Origin: Trichoplax sp. H2 | Lineage: Eukaryota > Placozoa > Uniplacotomia > Trichoplacea | NCBI GenBank assembly: GCA_003344405.1 | Contig: NOWV01000015.1 | Span: forward strand, 372,001 to 436,000 | Direction: 5' to 3' | DNA length: 64,000 nucleotides | Shown here: piece by piece, positions 1 to 11,508 of the stretch | Layout: every line of letters begins with the position of its first letter | Position numbering within the stretch: the first letter of the stretch is position 1 | Notes under the pieces: model-generated | What the model was told of the DNA's origin: nothing | Databases searched by the model: none | The model's input: only the letters and a program-made list of their open reading frames with translations | Translations under genes and position numbers: made by a program

Positions 1-1239
1 CGTTTAATGCTAGCGTATTCTAAATCAGCATGAACAACCAATCCCCTCTGATTATAACGATGAAATAAATAGAATAAGATAGAGCTTCAGATTTCGATAT
101 GTCACTACAGTGTATAGTAAAGTAGCGCTTAAAAGACGCGCTTGAGTAATTTAGAAAATAAATAAATTCTAATTTATTCTTAATCAGTCATGGATTATTT
201 TGCTTTGGTGTTGCAGCAATCTTAGATGTAATGTTGCATAATTGGTAATATTAAATTAAACGGACGGAAATCAATTTCTCACTATATATCGAATATAGAG
301 TAGCAGGAATTGAAATAGAATAACCTTGTCGCATTTGCATATTGTCATAGCTGATGGATTTAAATCAAATTACCATCTTATCTGCCATTACAAATACTCG
401 TATGCAATCTCTGCAGGCCATTGCCTATTCTTGTACAGTACTTTCAATCATTTTATCTGAACTTCGGTATGCAGATTCCACACTTCAATCAAAAATTGAT
501 AGAGCAGATTAAAATCACTGTATACTTCAAATTCTGCGGTAGAATATCCCTAATATTGATTTAAATCATAGAGGCTATTGATCGTCAACTTTGGCTCAGT
601 TCCCCATATGCACCTGACCGACTGTTACGAATTCGATCATGATGATAATATTACTCCTGTATATACCTAGAATTTAATTGATATCTCACCGGCAGATAAT
701 GCCCGCTTGCTCTTCAAGAAGGATCGAGCAATTTAGCGTAAAATAAATTCAACTTTAACAGAAGTTTAATAACCTACAGGTTTGCATTAGGCTGCAAAAA
801 TCCATGGCAACTAAGCGGAAATAAAATACGCATGCGTATGCCACCATTGCTCTCCACGTCTCCAACTCTCCATGTCCCCTGTCCAGGTTCTACCTGAAGA
901 AGTCGTCGGTCCTTTTATAACCTATAGTTCCACCATCGAGATGGAAATCAGGAATTAAAAATAAGTCAGGGGCCTAAGCATACAACCTAACTAAGTGATA
1001 CAAGCCAAGAGAAGAACATTTTATACTTTATGCACCATAGCAAGCTTGAGTTTAGTCCAAGGTAGGTATGCAATGTCTATTCTAATAAGTCTTTGCAAAA
1101 CAGCATCATGAATTTGTTTGTTTACTTTTTCGATGATAGTTCTTAAGCAACTCGGTTGTTCCAATAGAGTTCGGTAAAGAAATAATATTTTACCGCAGAG
1201 GTTGTCAAATTTTGAGGTATCCCTTGAGCAACTATCAAG
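1..1239. other. 5' flank of LHPP, no gene seen
   Basis: I see no open frame with splice sites on either strand. Most of the stretch is AT-rich. Roughly 840-960 is somewhat richer in G and C, but no protein can be read from it. It probably contains the LHPP promoter and 5' UTR; no TATA box or other core promoter element can be assigned with confidence. Confidence 0.5.
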
Positions 1240-2939
1240 ATGGCATCATCAAGCTGGCTACAGCGAGGTAATAATCGTTTGCAAGGCTTGTTGCTAGATA
1301 TATCTGGTGTTTTATACAATTCTGGCGTTTCTGGTGGTCAAGCAATTGATGGATCTGTAGAGGCTTTAGCAAGGTATGAGTTCTAAAAAAATTATCTGCT
1401 AGTTTCATACCCTTAACATTATGGAAAACTAGTAAGGCGGCTCATACTTAAACTTAATGCATAGCTTCCTTCCATTGTGCAAAGCAAGCACGTATCATAT
1501 TACAGTGTAATATTTGTCAAGAATTGCATCGGCTGGTGAAGTGTAACGCAATGTAGAATTAAGCATCAATCAAATTCTGTGATATCTTAAACGAGTTGCA
1601 TTATTCTCTAGAATACTCATGATTATTAATCTATAATTATAATTTATAATCATTTATTAGATTGAAGAAAGCACATTTTCCCCTTAGATTGTGCACAAAT
1701 GAATCTCAGTGTTCGATCGATACATTAGTTAAGAAATTACAACGTTTAGGATTTAATGTTCAGGAGGAAGATATCTATTCACCTATTAAAGCAGTTAAAA
1801 GTTTTTTGATAGAAAACTCACTACGCCCTCATTTGCTTGTACATCCAGGTAAGGCAATAATTGGCACCAATCTAGAATCAAGTATATTGAAATGCCATTA
1901 AATAAATTGTACTAATCCATTTTTATTTATCGTTTCCCCGAACGCTAACCCTTGGCTCTCCAATAAATTTAAATAGACGTCTTGGATGAATTTGTTGATA
2001 TCGACCAATCAAATCCTAACTGTGTAGTTATTGGTGATGCTACAGATGCTTTTTCTTATGCAGCACTAAATGAAGCTTTTACAATACTAATGAACATGAA
2101 GCAACCCAAGCTGATTTCTCTAGGAAAAGGGTTTGTGTTAAGGCTCAATTACCAACCAACAATGCAATTACAGAATAGATGGATTGATATTGTTAACATC
2201 AACATGAAGAATATTAATTCAGGTAACTTATGAGATACAGAAACTGTAACTCAGTCTTGTTTGTAATATTGATTTAAAATAGACGATATTACCAGGAAAC
2301 TGATGGATTGAAGCTTGATGTTGGCCCTTTCTCCAAGGTGTTAGAAGTAAGGTATTTCTACGATATAATTGAATAATTATAGATTTTAGTTATCTTCATT
2401 GCTATGAATCAACCTACTTCTGGAACTCAATAAATTACCTTACAACATCAGTATGCATGCCAGATTGAAGCAGAAGTAGTCGGCAAACCATCGAAAACAT
2501 TTTTTATGGCGGCACTTGCCGGTTTCAATATTAATCCGGAACATGTAAGTATTTAATACTCTATCATTAAACCCAGGTAATATTTGTATAACTTCACGTT
2601 CAATGTATTACGACTATATTTTCTTATCATTGTTAATACACAGTTTCTGATGATTGGTGATGATGTTGTAAGCGATGTTGGTGGCGCACAAGCTTGCGGC
2701 TTACGTGGAGTTTTGGTTAGAACAGGAAAATATAGGTGAGTATTCCCAATGTTGTTAAAATCATCCTATCCTTTTCTTACGAATAACTCTTGATAAGGCT
2801 CATAAAAACTATTGCTAGCCAACTTAAATGAAGATACATATTTTGTTTAATTAGACCATCCGACGAGAATCATCCACAAGTTCAACCAGATGCTGTTGTA
2901 AATAATCTAGCGCAAGCAGTCGACTCCATCTTGCAATAA
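1240..2939 (+). CDS. LHPP: LHPP-type HAD phosphatase (phospholysine phosphohistidine inorganic pyrophosphate phosphatase)
   Basis: Seven exons: 1240-1373, 1661-1848, 1977-2130, 2283-2346, 2452-2544, 2644-2735, 2855-2939. They join in frame to 269 residues, against 270 in human LHPP. All introns are GT-AG and 99-287 bp. Seen: the HAD nucleophile motif [10 protein letters not shown] (Asp20), motif II CTNES (residues 56-60), the motif III lysine in SLGKGRYY (about 158), and the Mg-binding [13 protein letters not shown] (214-226). DISGVL replaces the usual DxD, as is typical of LHPP. Known for the family: a HAD subclass II enzyme, cytosolic, hydrolysing pyrophosphate and N-P bonds such as phosphohistidine and phospholysine. 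ATG 1240 is chosen because the in-frame N-terminus aligns with the human protein; its context atcaagATGg is acceptable. The gene converges with RNF220. No broken motif is seen, so it should be active. Confidence 0.94.
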
Positions 2940-4563
2940 TTATAAAATGCAGGATCGTCAAATCAATTTAAAATAGTTAGTGTTACAATTCACTAGAATT
3001 AGAACGATTACAAGGGTTACTGCAAGATTTTATGGGATGATTTATCGTAAGCTTTTGTAATCTGGCTAACTGCTAACCAATACCTACATCCATTCTTATT
3101 TATATTATCAATTTCTCATTCGTGCATAGTAAGTGTACTGCAGGCATTATAGAACGATATTTACTGTAATACGTACTTGTTTGTAATTTAGTACATCATT
3201 TACGTTCGTGGGTAGCTACACGGCAACCACAAATTGGCTTAAGATTAAAATTGTAGACTGAAAGGTCCATGGTATTATTAAACAAATCAAGTTTATGTAA
3301 TAAAAGGTAATTTTTGCGAGAAATACTGGTTCTTATTTTAACATTTTTAAGCATTTCAACGCAAAAACTTATAGTATGTATCTTAGGAGCGATAATTTAT
3401 AGAAAACTGTGCAGCAATCAATTTGTCTTAGGTACTCCAATGAAAAGAATCGTCAACTCATTCTTTGCTGTCTTACCAGCCTTCATTCTGCTTGTTTGTA
3501 TCAAACTGCGTGAGCATATATCATTTCACTATCATTCACCATATCGATATTGCCGTAAAGATGCTTTGTAATCACAGTACATGTATGTTTCAATTATTTA
3601 ATTAAAAATCCTAGTTATACAAATACAAGTAATATTTTATGCTCAATGCCAATATATATATATATATATATATGTTATATACATATACAGATCTTTGATC
3701 TATACTATATGCTGACTTGATCAAGACATACAATAACTTCAATCTATAGAGAAGAATTTCATTTGATAAGGTCACCGATTTGGTTGTAACATTACAGCGA
3801 GTATAAAGAATTAATTCGCAGAGTAGTTACTCTTGGACAAAGATAGAATTACATTTTTTATTAAATAGAAAGTCATTCAACAACAGTTATGCTTGCTTAA
3901 AAAACTGTCAAAGTGGATATCTTTACACTTAATAGAAACTTGTTACTCAAATACGTTACATATCGACCCCAACAAAATGATGATAGCCTATAATTTTTAT
4001 ATAAAGAATGCAGAAATAGCAAATGTGCTATGGCGCTGTTAAAACAGATCGAAAGGATTAAAAATAAGGATGATGTAAGTAGAAATATTTAATCATATTC
4101 GATCGTGAAGCAAACTATTGTCAAGTTATGAGTGGCAACAGTAATATAAATAGTTTGAAATGTTCATTACAATCAGATATAGAGTTTTTATCAAATAATA
4201 AATTGTTGCAAATAAATATTATTAATATGGCGTGACAAAAGTACTACAGCGTATCACAGTGCAGCCACATCATCGCGTAAGTAGGTTAGCTCGAGAATAA
4301 AAATCTTTCAGTTAGTCAATCATTGGTAATAACATTATTAAATATCATATATCGTATTTAGCTCAAGATGATTGTAGTAGCCTACAGAGCCATTAGGACT
4401 GCTCACCACCCAGCACGATAAAATTGTAATCTGTTGCATATATCTCATGTTCGAATTTAACAAATATCTTTAATTACTAACTATTTTACTGAATGCCTCA
4501 AATAAGTCAATCATATAATAGTAAGATATTAAAAAATGGGTAAATTGAAAATATTTTACGCTG
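2940..4563. other. Convergent intergenic region LHPP-RNF220
   Basis: 3' ends of two converging genes. AT-rich, with a pure TA microsatellite at about 3652-3673. An open frame on + at 3314-3571 would encode a hydrophobic peptide. It opens with TTG, its first ATG leaves only 43 codons, and it has no supporting splice sites, so I do not call it a gene. Confidence 0.5.
3652..3673. repeat. (TA)n microsatellite
   Basis: About eleven uninterrupted TA dinucleotides in the convergent 3' region between LHPP and RNF220. Confidence 0.9.
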
Positions 4564-7500
4564 CTATAGATAAATTTTTCGTAAATCGGCTGGTGAAGTT
4601 ATTACATTGCACTGCGGACAAAGTTTTTTAGCACCTAGTGTTCGCATCCAACATTCTTCGCAATGAACGTGCCAACAATTAATCGAAGTTAATGGGATAT
4701 AGTAAGGCTCCATGCATATTAAGCATCTATAAGACGGATTAAACGACGATGAACTATCCGATGTTCTCTTATCGGAATTACGATCCTTGATTCCTTTTTC
4801 AGTATCACCTCCAACACCATCTACCACTTGACTTTTAATATCTACTATGAAAGGATTATATTTCACGTTAATGATCCACTAATTTACTATGTTCCGAATA
4901 TTTAAATGCACAATTATCGCAAAAGGGATACAGCACAAACGTACGAAGGAGTATATCAACTCCAGAATTGCTCATACGGTCAATCATTCAAATATAATTA
5001 CAGCAATAATGGCGGAATTTAGACAATAATTGGATAAGAAATCTTTATTTATCCTTTTTCTTTTTAAGTCAACATGCTTAAACGTACTGAAGATCCGACT
5101 AGAGCGTGCTTTTCCTTTCTCTTCTGCCATGAGCTTTCTTGACTACGTCGTATTTCTCTAAATTCAAATGTGATTTATACGCACGATAGGGCTTATAACA
5201 TTTTGTGCTAACATTAAACAGCAGTGTACTAATGCTATTCTATTCTAGGTGAAAATAATATCGCTATCGCAGCGACTATAAAAACTGTCGATTACTTGAA
5301 ATAAAGATGGAAGAGCATAACAGGCATCAGTTGGTGCAGAAAGGAAGTGCATTTAGCCAAGCAAGAAGCATTAATACTACAATCGTGAGAAGCGAAAAAG
5401 GTACTAGGGGTGCTAAGGCAGTATAGCTGTGAAAGCGCGCAAAAAGCAGAACTCCATGGCTTTACGGTATGCAACAACTGATTTAACTTGTACAAGGTTT
5501 ACGCATTAGCAATCATTTTTAATAGACACTAAATTTTTGGTATCCTAACTAGTCAAGAATCTGATTTACAGTGATTTCATCTTGTACATTTTCACTTTTA
5601 AAGTAAGGTATATTGTACAATTAATTACTCAGCTATATCATACAGTACTTACTATCATTCGATTTACAGTTAGTCCATTTACTACTTTCCACAGCTTTGG
5701 ATGATTTATCAATTCCTAGCATAGCTTGCCGCAAAGCCTTTCTAGATCGCTCTTCTTTAGCTTCATCAGCACTACATGGTATTAAATCAGCTTCTGTGTA
5801 CTGCGACTTACCAAAAGCTTCGCTAACATCAATATCAATAACAACATTTTCGTCTTCATCAGTTTTTTTAATTTTTTCAAAACCAGATGCAGTCAAGTCT
5901 TCCTCAACCAACGCGGTGGCTCGTACCCTTGATTCGCCTAGGGTAAAGATCCGAATACGAATCAGGTTTGCTATTATACCTATCTCTGTATGATTTGACA
6001 ACATCATCTCTTCGCGATAGAAATTCTATGTTATGCGGTAAAAACAATTGAAATACTTACCACACCAATCGTATTCAATAAATTTATCACTTTGATGACC
6101 ACTACTTCCTTCGTTGCTAATACCCTTATTACCTAAACAATTATTTACATGATCGTTCATTTCCGTATCACTGCCAGTAATTGTTTGATTACAAATTGGA
6201 CACAAGGTAGATGTAGATGTTGTAGAGCTTGAGGCTGTCAAATATGTATTACCACTATATCTTCCTTGATTTAATAATCTTCTATTCATTGCATTGCTTG
6301 TTAAAGACGTTCCATCCGATGAACTTTCACCCTTACTCCTGATTAATCTGTTATTTCGTACAGATTCAAAAACTTCATACAACGATCCACGAGAAATGCT
6401 TGGTGACAAACTTTCCGTATTTTCTTTCTGCTTCTTGCTCGATGCCTATATACGCGTACGATTAAGATATGCAGTATAGTCGTCATTGATAATTTTGATT
6501 AATTAGACATTAAATAGAAATTTCAAAGTGTCAACTATAACGTAATTACGTCAATGCAACGAAGTGTACTGTACATATACTCGTACAGTAGCATCAACAT
6601 AGTGATAACACCAACATACGAAGCTGTTTCTGACTAGCTGTTTAAAATGTACATTATGGTATAATATTCAAAGTTGGACTTATTTTATATACAGAAAAGC
6701 CATTAGTAAACCTGTTGCGTGGATTTTCTTCCATGGCTTGATTCACGCAAATTCCTACGCGAATTACTTTTACTCAGAGAAGAAAACATGGCAGTCATTT
6801 TCTTCAACTCCATATCCAAATGGCTTTGTAAATCACTTGTCCTTATAGTCATACCACATATTGGACAATTACCACCATAAGTGGATTTCCTTTTACGACG
6901 AGATCTCCCATCACGATTATTTTCCACTTCCAAGCTATCCTTGGATGTGCCAGCATTGTCTACACCATTTGTCTCTGCTGATGAATCTTCTTCCTTTTTG
7001 GCGTTATTATTATTTTTATTACCCTCTAGTAAAAGTAAATTCATAAAAGTGTTAATAGTAAAGTAACATATGTCAGTACTAATTACCAACATATGAGAAA
7101 TTTCTACAATAGTAGTGTACTCGTCTAATACAACACTATCAAAATCATGGTATCCAATTCGAACAAAACTGTCGTTGAACGATTGAAAATAAATAAAAGT
7201 ACTTTCATGTGATGATCAAGAAATAATAACTAAAGCATGGCTAATGATAAAGTTGTTAACATACCCTGATTGGGATAGTAAACTATTACAGAATGACGAC
7301 GATATACTATTGATCAAATTAAAGGATATTCATTACCAGATGGTATGGCTTGACTAACGCGATCATCAGTTTTGTTCTTCTCTTCAGTATTAGCTTTTCT
7401 ATCATCGCTTGTAGTTGCATCTTTTGTAGTAGTGAAAGGCTTAAATGCTCCGCTAGAGCCATCAAACTGAACTCCAATTTGTCCGGCATTTGTAGATCTA

Positions 7501-7928
7501 GCAGTTGCTGTTGTTTCGTTTTGATGTAAGTTATTACTGGCAATAAGATGAGTTTGTCCAACAGCTGACGCTGGCTGTAATTGCGTATGATGAATAGGGA
7601 GTACAGGCATAGCATGTAGTGCTAATTCACCGTACTGATCATATAGCTGAGCCTGTAATGGCGCATAATGAGGGGTTAAAGAACTGATGTTACTTGGTGG
7701 ATAACCATAAACTGTTGGGATACCATCACGATTATGCGAAGTCGAATAAACATTGGGCAATTCGTGTGGTAAAGCCATTGAATTGCTTGTTCTTGTTGCA
7801 TCCGCTGTTGACGCTAACGCCATCAGAGCGGGTGGAGTACCAATATTTTTATTGTTATTACCATATTCAGCGGCGGTTGACGATTGCAATTTTTGTGGTT
7901 GCTGTTGATTCGATTGATGGCCATCCAT
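4564..7928 (-). CDS. RNF220: RNF220-type RING E3 ubiquitin ligase
   Basis: Five exons read down the minus strand: 7928-7337, 7025-6712, 6445-6061, 5937-5653, 4844-4564. They join in frame to 618 residues; human RNF220 is 566. Seen: an N-terminal PALMALASTADA motif (33-43) matching the vertebrate N-terminus; a first CPIC...H finger (C251, C254, H266); a YEVFESVRNNR segment; a second finger C384-x2-C387...H401...C405; the EYDWCG / RVRAT / GKSQYTEADLIPC block; and a C-terminal C3HC4-type RING (566 to about 605) ending in the near-invariant DLRKIYL. Family knowledge: ubiquitinates nuclear and cytoplasmic substrates such as Sin3B and modulates Wnt and Hedgehog signalling. ATG 7928 gives MDGHQS...; frame upstream is open but lacks homology. 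All four introns are GT-AG. The human coiled-coil stretch before the RING is not visible here; an exon may be missing from the 808 bp intron 4. Confidence 0.93.
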
Positions 7929-9390
7929 TATTGATTGATTTCTTTTTGCTATTCTAACGGAAATGCAAAGCAATCTTCGTGTTATTATATGCGTGATAAC
8001 CAATAGCAATTGTACTATTTTCTAGTTGCAAATACGATATCAGATGTATGATTTTGATGTACTATTCAATGACTCAACGATTAAGGTAATCAAGAATAGA
8101 TCTATACGAGTAGTCTGATTCTACTTGGAAGCGTAGTTAATGAACTACAGTCAACAAAAGCAGAGCAAGTAACTGATACGTGTTGCAATTGCAAAAGTTC
8201 ATCACGTTCATAATTTGATGAGTATACAAATTTTAATGAGATAGAAGTAGCGACCTGTTAAAAGAATTGCATGACATAACCTGCGACAACAAGTAAGGTT
8301 TATCGTTTGTTGATGCAAGCTATTACTATACTCGTACCATTGTATCACGTTCATGCCGTCAAGCAATCTTATGAATAAGTATTTTTGAATTATCTCACTT
8401 GCATTTCGGATTAATACTAGTATTATCCTTATCCGTAAGAATCTTTTTTCTTAAATCATCCATGGTAAGTCTATATAACAACAAGGTAGCGTCGTCTTTC
8501 AATCTGTTATGAAGACCTTAATTCTACCACTATCTGAGATTGCATCAAACCCTATGTTGTCGTCTACAGTACTCGCATCCAAGTTGATTGGCTCTACCAT
8601 TGAATGGCATAACGTGCATGATTTATTGCTCCATTGACACTTTGAAAGATTGCGATTGTCAGGTAGAACTGTGTAAGCCATATAGACATGGTGGCAAAAA
8701 AACATGCTACTATCCTGTAACAATTCCTTCTAGCGACGTTGAATGTACTGTCTTAAAATAGACTAAACTACTCATCGATGGCATGATCGTCCTATAAAAT
8801 CGATGCATCATTTTATCCATCCAGTCATCGTCTTTACTACTACTATCATCCCTCTAAAGCCCTACCTCATTGCTCAAGCCAAGAGGACACAAGTTCAACA
8901 ACAACAACAATAACACCAGATGAACATTTTGCCAACTATCCGATGAGCTCGCTAACGTACAGTAAAGGAACAGCTGAAACTACCGTCATTCCTACATTAG
9001 CATGGTATCAAATACTTACCAAGACAACGACTACAGGCAATCAGTTTGCACAATGGATCTAAATCTTCATCATCGGTGATATGATGCTGGAAATGCCAAG
9101 ACGATAGAGGTTCGCCATTCACAAGCACAGCAACCTCCAGCTAGTCCAACTTTGATGGCAAACAATCCAACTGACCGTCAATAAGCTGAAGACGATGATG
9201 CCAATGGATTCTGCGCAATACTGCAAGACTAATCCGCTAGCTGTTTCATCACTCTTTTCTCTAAATTTGACTAGGCTACAGTAGGGGAAAACAGTCCTGA
9301 TTGCGTACGATATCTGCAAAATGACCTCGACCGTGGTTGTCCGTCGGACTTCTGTGCACTTTACCGCAGTCTATAGTCTACAACACAGTA
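7929..9390. other. Divergent upstream region of RNF220 and B4GALT7 (proximal part)
   Basis: No supported gene. Open frames on minus at 8499-8723 and 9119-9319 have no recognisable domain and no coherent splice partners, so they may be chance or non-coding exons of RNF220. A short CAA run lies at about 8900-8915. The stretch is more mixed in composition than the distal gene desert and probably holds regulatory DNA for both flanking genes. Confidence 0.4.
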
Positions 9391-9441
9391 CAGTGTACAG
9401 TACTGTGTCGTGAGATTGTACACAGTACGTACTGTACACTG
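9391..9441. repeat. Inverted repeat / hairpin of the CAGTGTACAGTA type
   Basis: Left arm 9391-9407 (cagtgtacagtactgtg) pairs with right arm 9421-9441, leaving a 13 bp loop and a 4 nt bulge. Every base of the left arm finds its complement. The arms are themselves built from the GTAC-centred palindromic word that recurs at 60.4-63.5 kb. It could be a hairpin remnant of a small mobile element, a cruciform, or a dimer binding site; the sequence does not decide. Confidence 0.75.
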
Positions 9442-10321
9442 TGAAGCGGACATTGGACGGACAGTCTGTTGCTAGCACAAGGACCACGACAGGTTCTACT
9501 CTGCTCTCTTTCTTGATTTTAGTAGACACTCGATTAGGAAGGTTGATAGGTAGTAGTCAGTAAGAAGTAATGTAGCTGTGAATTTTCTTTTAATGGATTA
9601 CTATGCGTAGAATATGTGCCTGTTTATTTGAACTGGAAATGGACGAGTACGATTGTAAGCAGTCTACGCGTCAACTGTTCTGTATTGCTGGAGTGCCACG
9701 CTAGGACGACATTAGCAGCTCCAACCTGGAATCTGGAACTTTCCATAACTCAAACTAAGATGAAAGCAATCGCCAGTTTGCAAAGTTGATACAAAATTGG
9801 AAAGTTTTTGCAATCTTTCTACACAAAATTTAGAAAAGATTAGCTAAACCTTACTGTCAGATTCTCGAGTTCCTGCAACGCAATAGGCATGAATAACTTG
9901 ATAAGTGTACCGTACTATTACTACAGTATATTGCTATCAGCAGATTCGTAAGTAAGAAATAATATCTCAGCACTCAAAATATCAGAATTAGTGGATAGTA
10001 TATTATGCACATTTACAGTGATTACTAACTCGGACAGTTACATTAGTATCATAACAAGATGCCTATCGTCCAGAAGTCCCCAAAAATTGGATTCAGGGGT
10101 CTGCAAAGCGTGTTATTTGTGCTCTCATTCCATACTGCCAATCATTCTAACAGCCTAATAGAGTATCAATATGACAAATAGCTTAGTAGAACTACAATCC
10201 TAGTGCTATTTACTTGCAAAGCAAATATCGTAACCTACTTTTATGCATGCCTTCAGTCAATACTAGGTTACTGGTCTCGAAGTGAACCATCAACAGGGGT
10301 ACTATGTGTATCCCCTACGAA

Positions 10322-11100
10322 CAGTCTAGCACAATATTAACACCTGAAATATCAATATCCTAGTAGGATTACTATCTATCAAAGCATGGATTGTCTGATA
10401 CATGCAGTGGCAGTACTAGAGACTGTTCCAAATCCTTGACTACTCGTATGCAATACATAAGTATACTACGAGCAGTCTAGCATAATATCAACAGCTGAAA
10501 TTTCAATATCCCAGTAGGATTACCATTCATCAAAGCATGGATTGTCTGATACATGCAGTGACAGTACTAGAGACTGTTCCAAATCCCTGACTACTCGTAT
10601 GCAATATATAACAGCAGTCTAGCACAATATCAACAGCTGAAATATCAATATCCCAGTAGGATTACCATCTATCAAAGCATGGATTGTCTGATACATGCAG
10701 TGACAGTACTAGAGACTGTTCCAAATCCCTGACTACTCGTATGCAATATATAACAGCAGTCTAGCACAATATCAACAGCTGAAATATTAATATCCCAGTA
10801 GGATTACCATTCATCACAGTATGGATTGTCCGATACATGCAGTGGCAGTACTAGAGACTGTTCCAAATCCCTGACCACTCGTATGCAATATACTGTATAA
10901 CAGCAGTCTAGCACAATATCAACTGCTGAAATATCAATATCCCAGCAATATATAAGAGCAGTCTAGCACAATATCAGCTGCTGAAATATCAATATCCCAG
11001 TAGGATTACCATTCATCAAAGCATGGATTGCCCGATACATGCAGTGGCAGTACTAGAGACTGTTCCAAATCCCTGACTACTTTGTATGCAACATAAGCAT
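10322..11100. repeat. Tandem repeat, unit about 142-151 bp, 5 full copies plus one truncated
   Basis: Copies begin with cagtctagcacaatatcaac at 10322, 10473, 10615, 10757, 10904 and 10959. Spacings are 151, 142, 142, 147 and 55 bp; the 55 bp copy is an internally deleted unit. Each unit contains a shared core around gcatggattgtctgatacat. Copies differ by scattered substitutions. It ends about 400 bp before the B4GALT7 start codon. No coding frame persists across copies. Confidence 0.92.
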
Positions 11101-11508
11101 ACTATATCGAGTAGGCCATGACATGATATTGGTCCATCTTTGAATGCATCCAGCCGATTCGAGGGAGGCTGGTCGTCCATGAAGCCAAGCATGCTAAAGC
11201 CAATCGTATACGACACCACTGTACAATACAGTGGTACAGCACTCATACTGTACGTATTAACATAACCTGCAACAATGGTCCAGTCCTGTACTTCTGAGTA
11301 CCAGTTGAGTTCGATGTGGGACCAGCCATTCATTCACCTGCTAGCAACCATGGTGACGAAGACTTGCACAGAGGCCAATTTTCAGTTTTGGCAAACCCAG
11401 ATGTATCCTGTCCAATGGACTCTGGCTAACAAATGAAAATGTAGACTATGACGAGCATTATACTGATCGTATTTGATTTTTTACTACCTTAACTTTATAC
11501 CGCTCAAG

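Noticed and set aside
3314-3571. 85-codon hydrophobic open frame on + between LHPP and RNF220
   Set aside because: It opens with TTG, the first ATG leaves 43 codons, and it has no motif or splice sites. AT-rich frames of this type look hydrophobic by chance.
5099-5239. Open segment on - in RNF220 intron 4 reading YKPYRAYKSHLNLEKYDVV...KKAHGRRERK, as a possible extra RNF220 exon
   Set aside because: None of the available acceptors gives the phase needed after exon 4, it ends in a stop, and it does not resemble the human segment.
7319-7615. 98-codon minus frame overlapping RNF220 exon 1
   Set aside because: It is a shifted frame of the same exon, which is explained by the conserved RNF220 reading.
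5697-7957. Plus-strand open frames opposite RNF220 exons (5697-5993, 6294-6479, 6861-7066, 7694-7957)
   Set aside because: They are antisense shadows of confirmed RNF220 coding exons.
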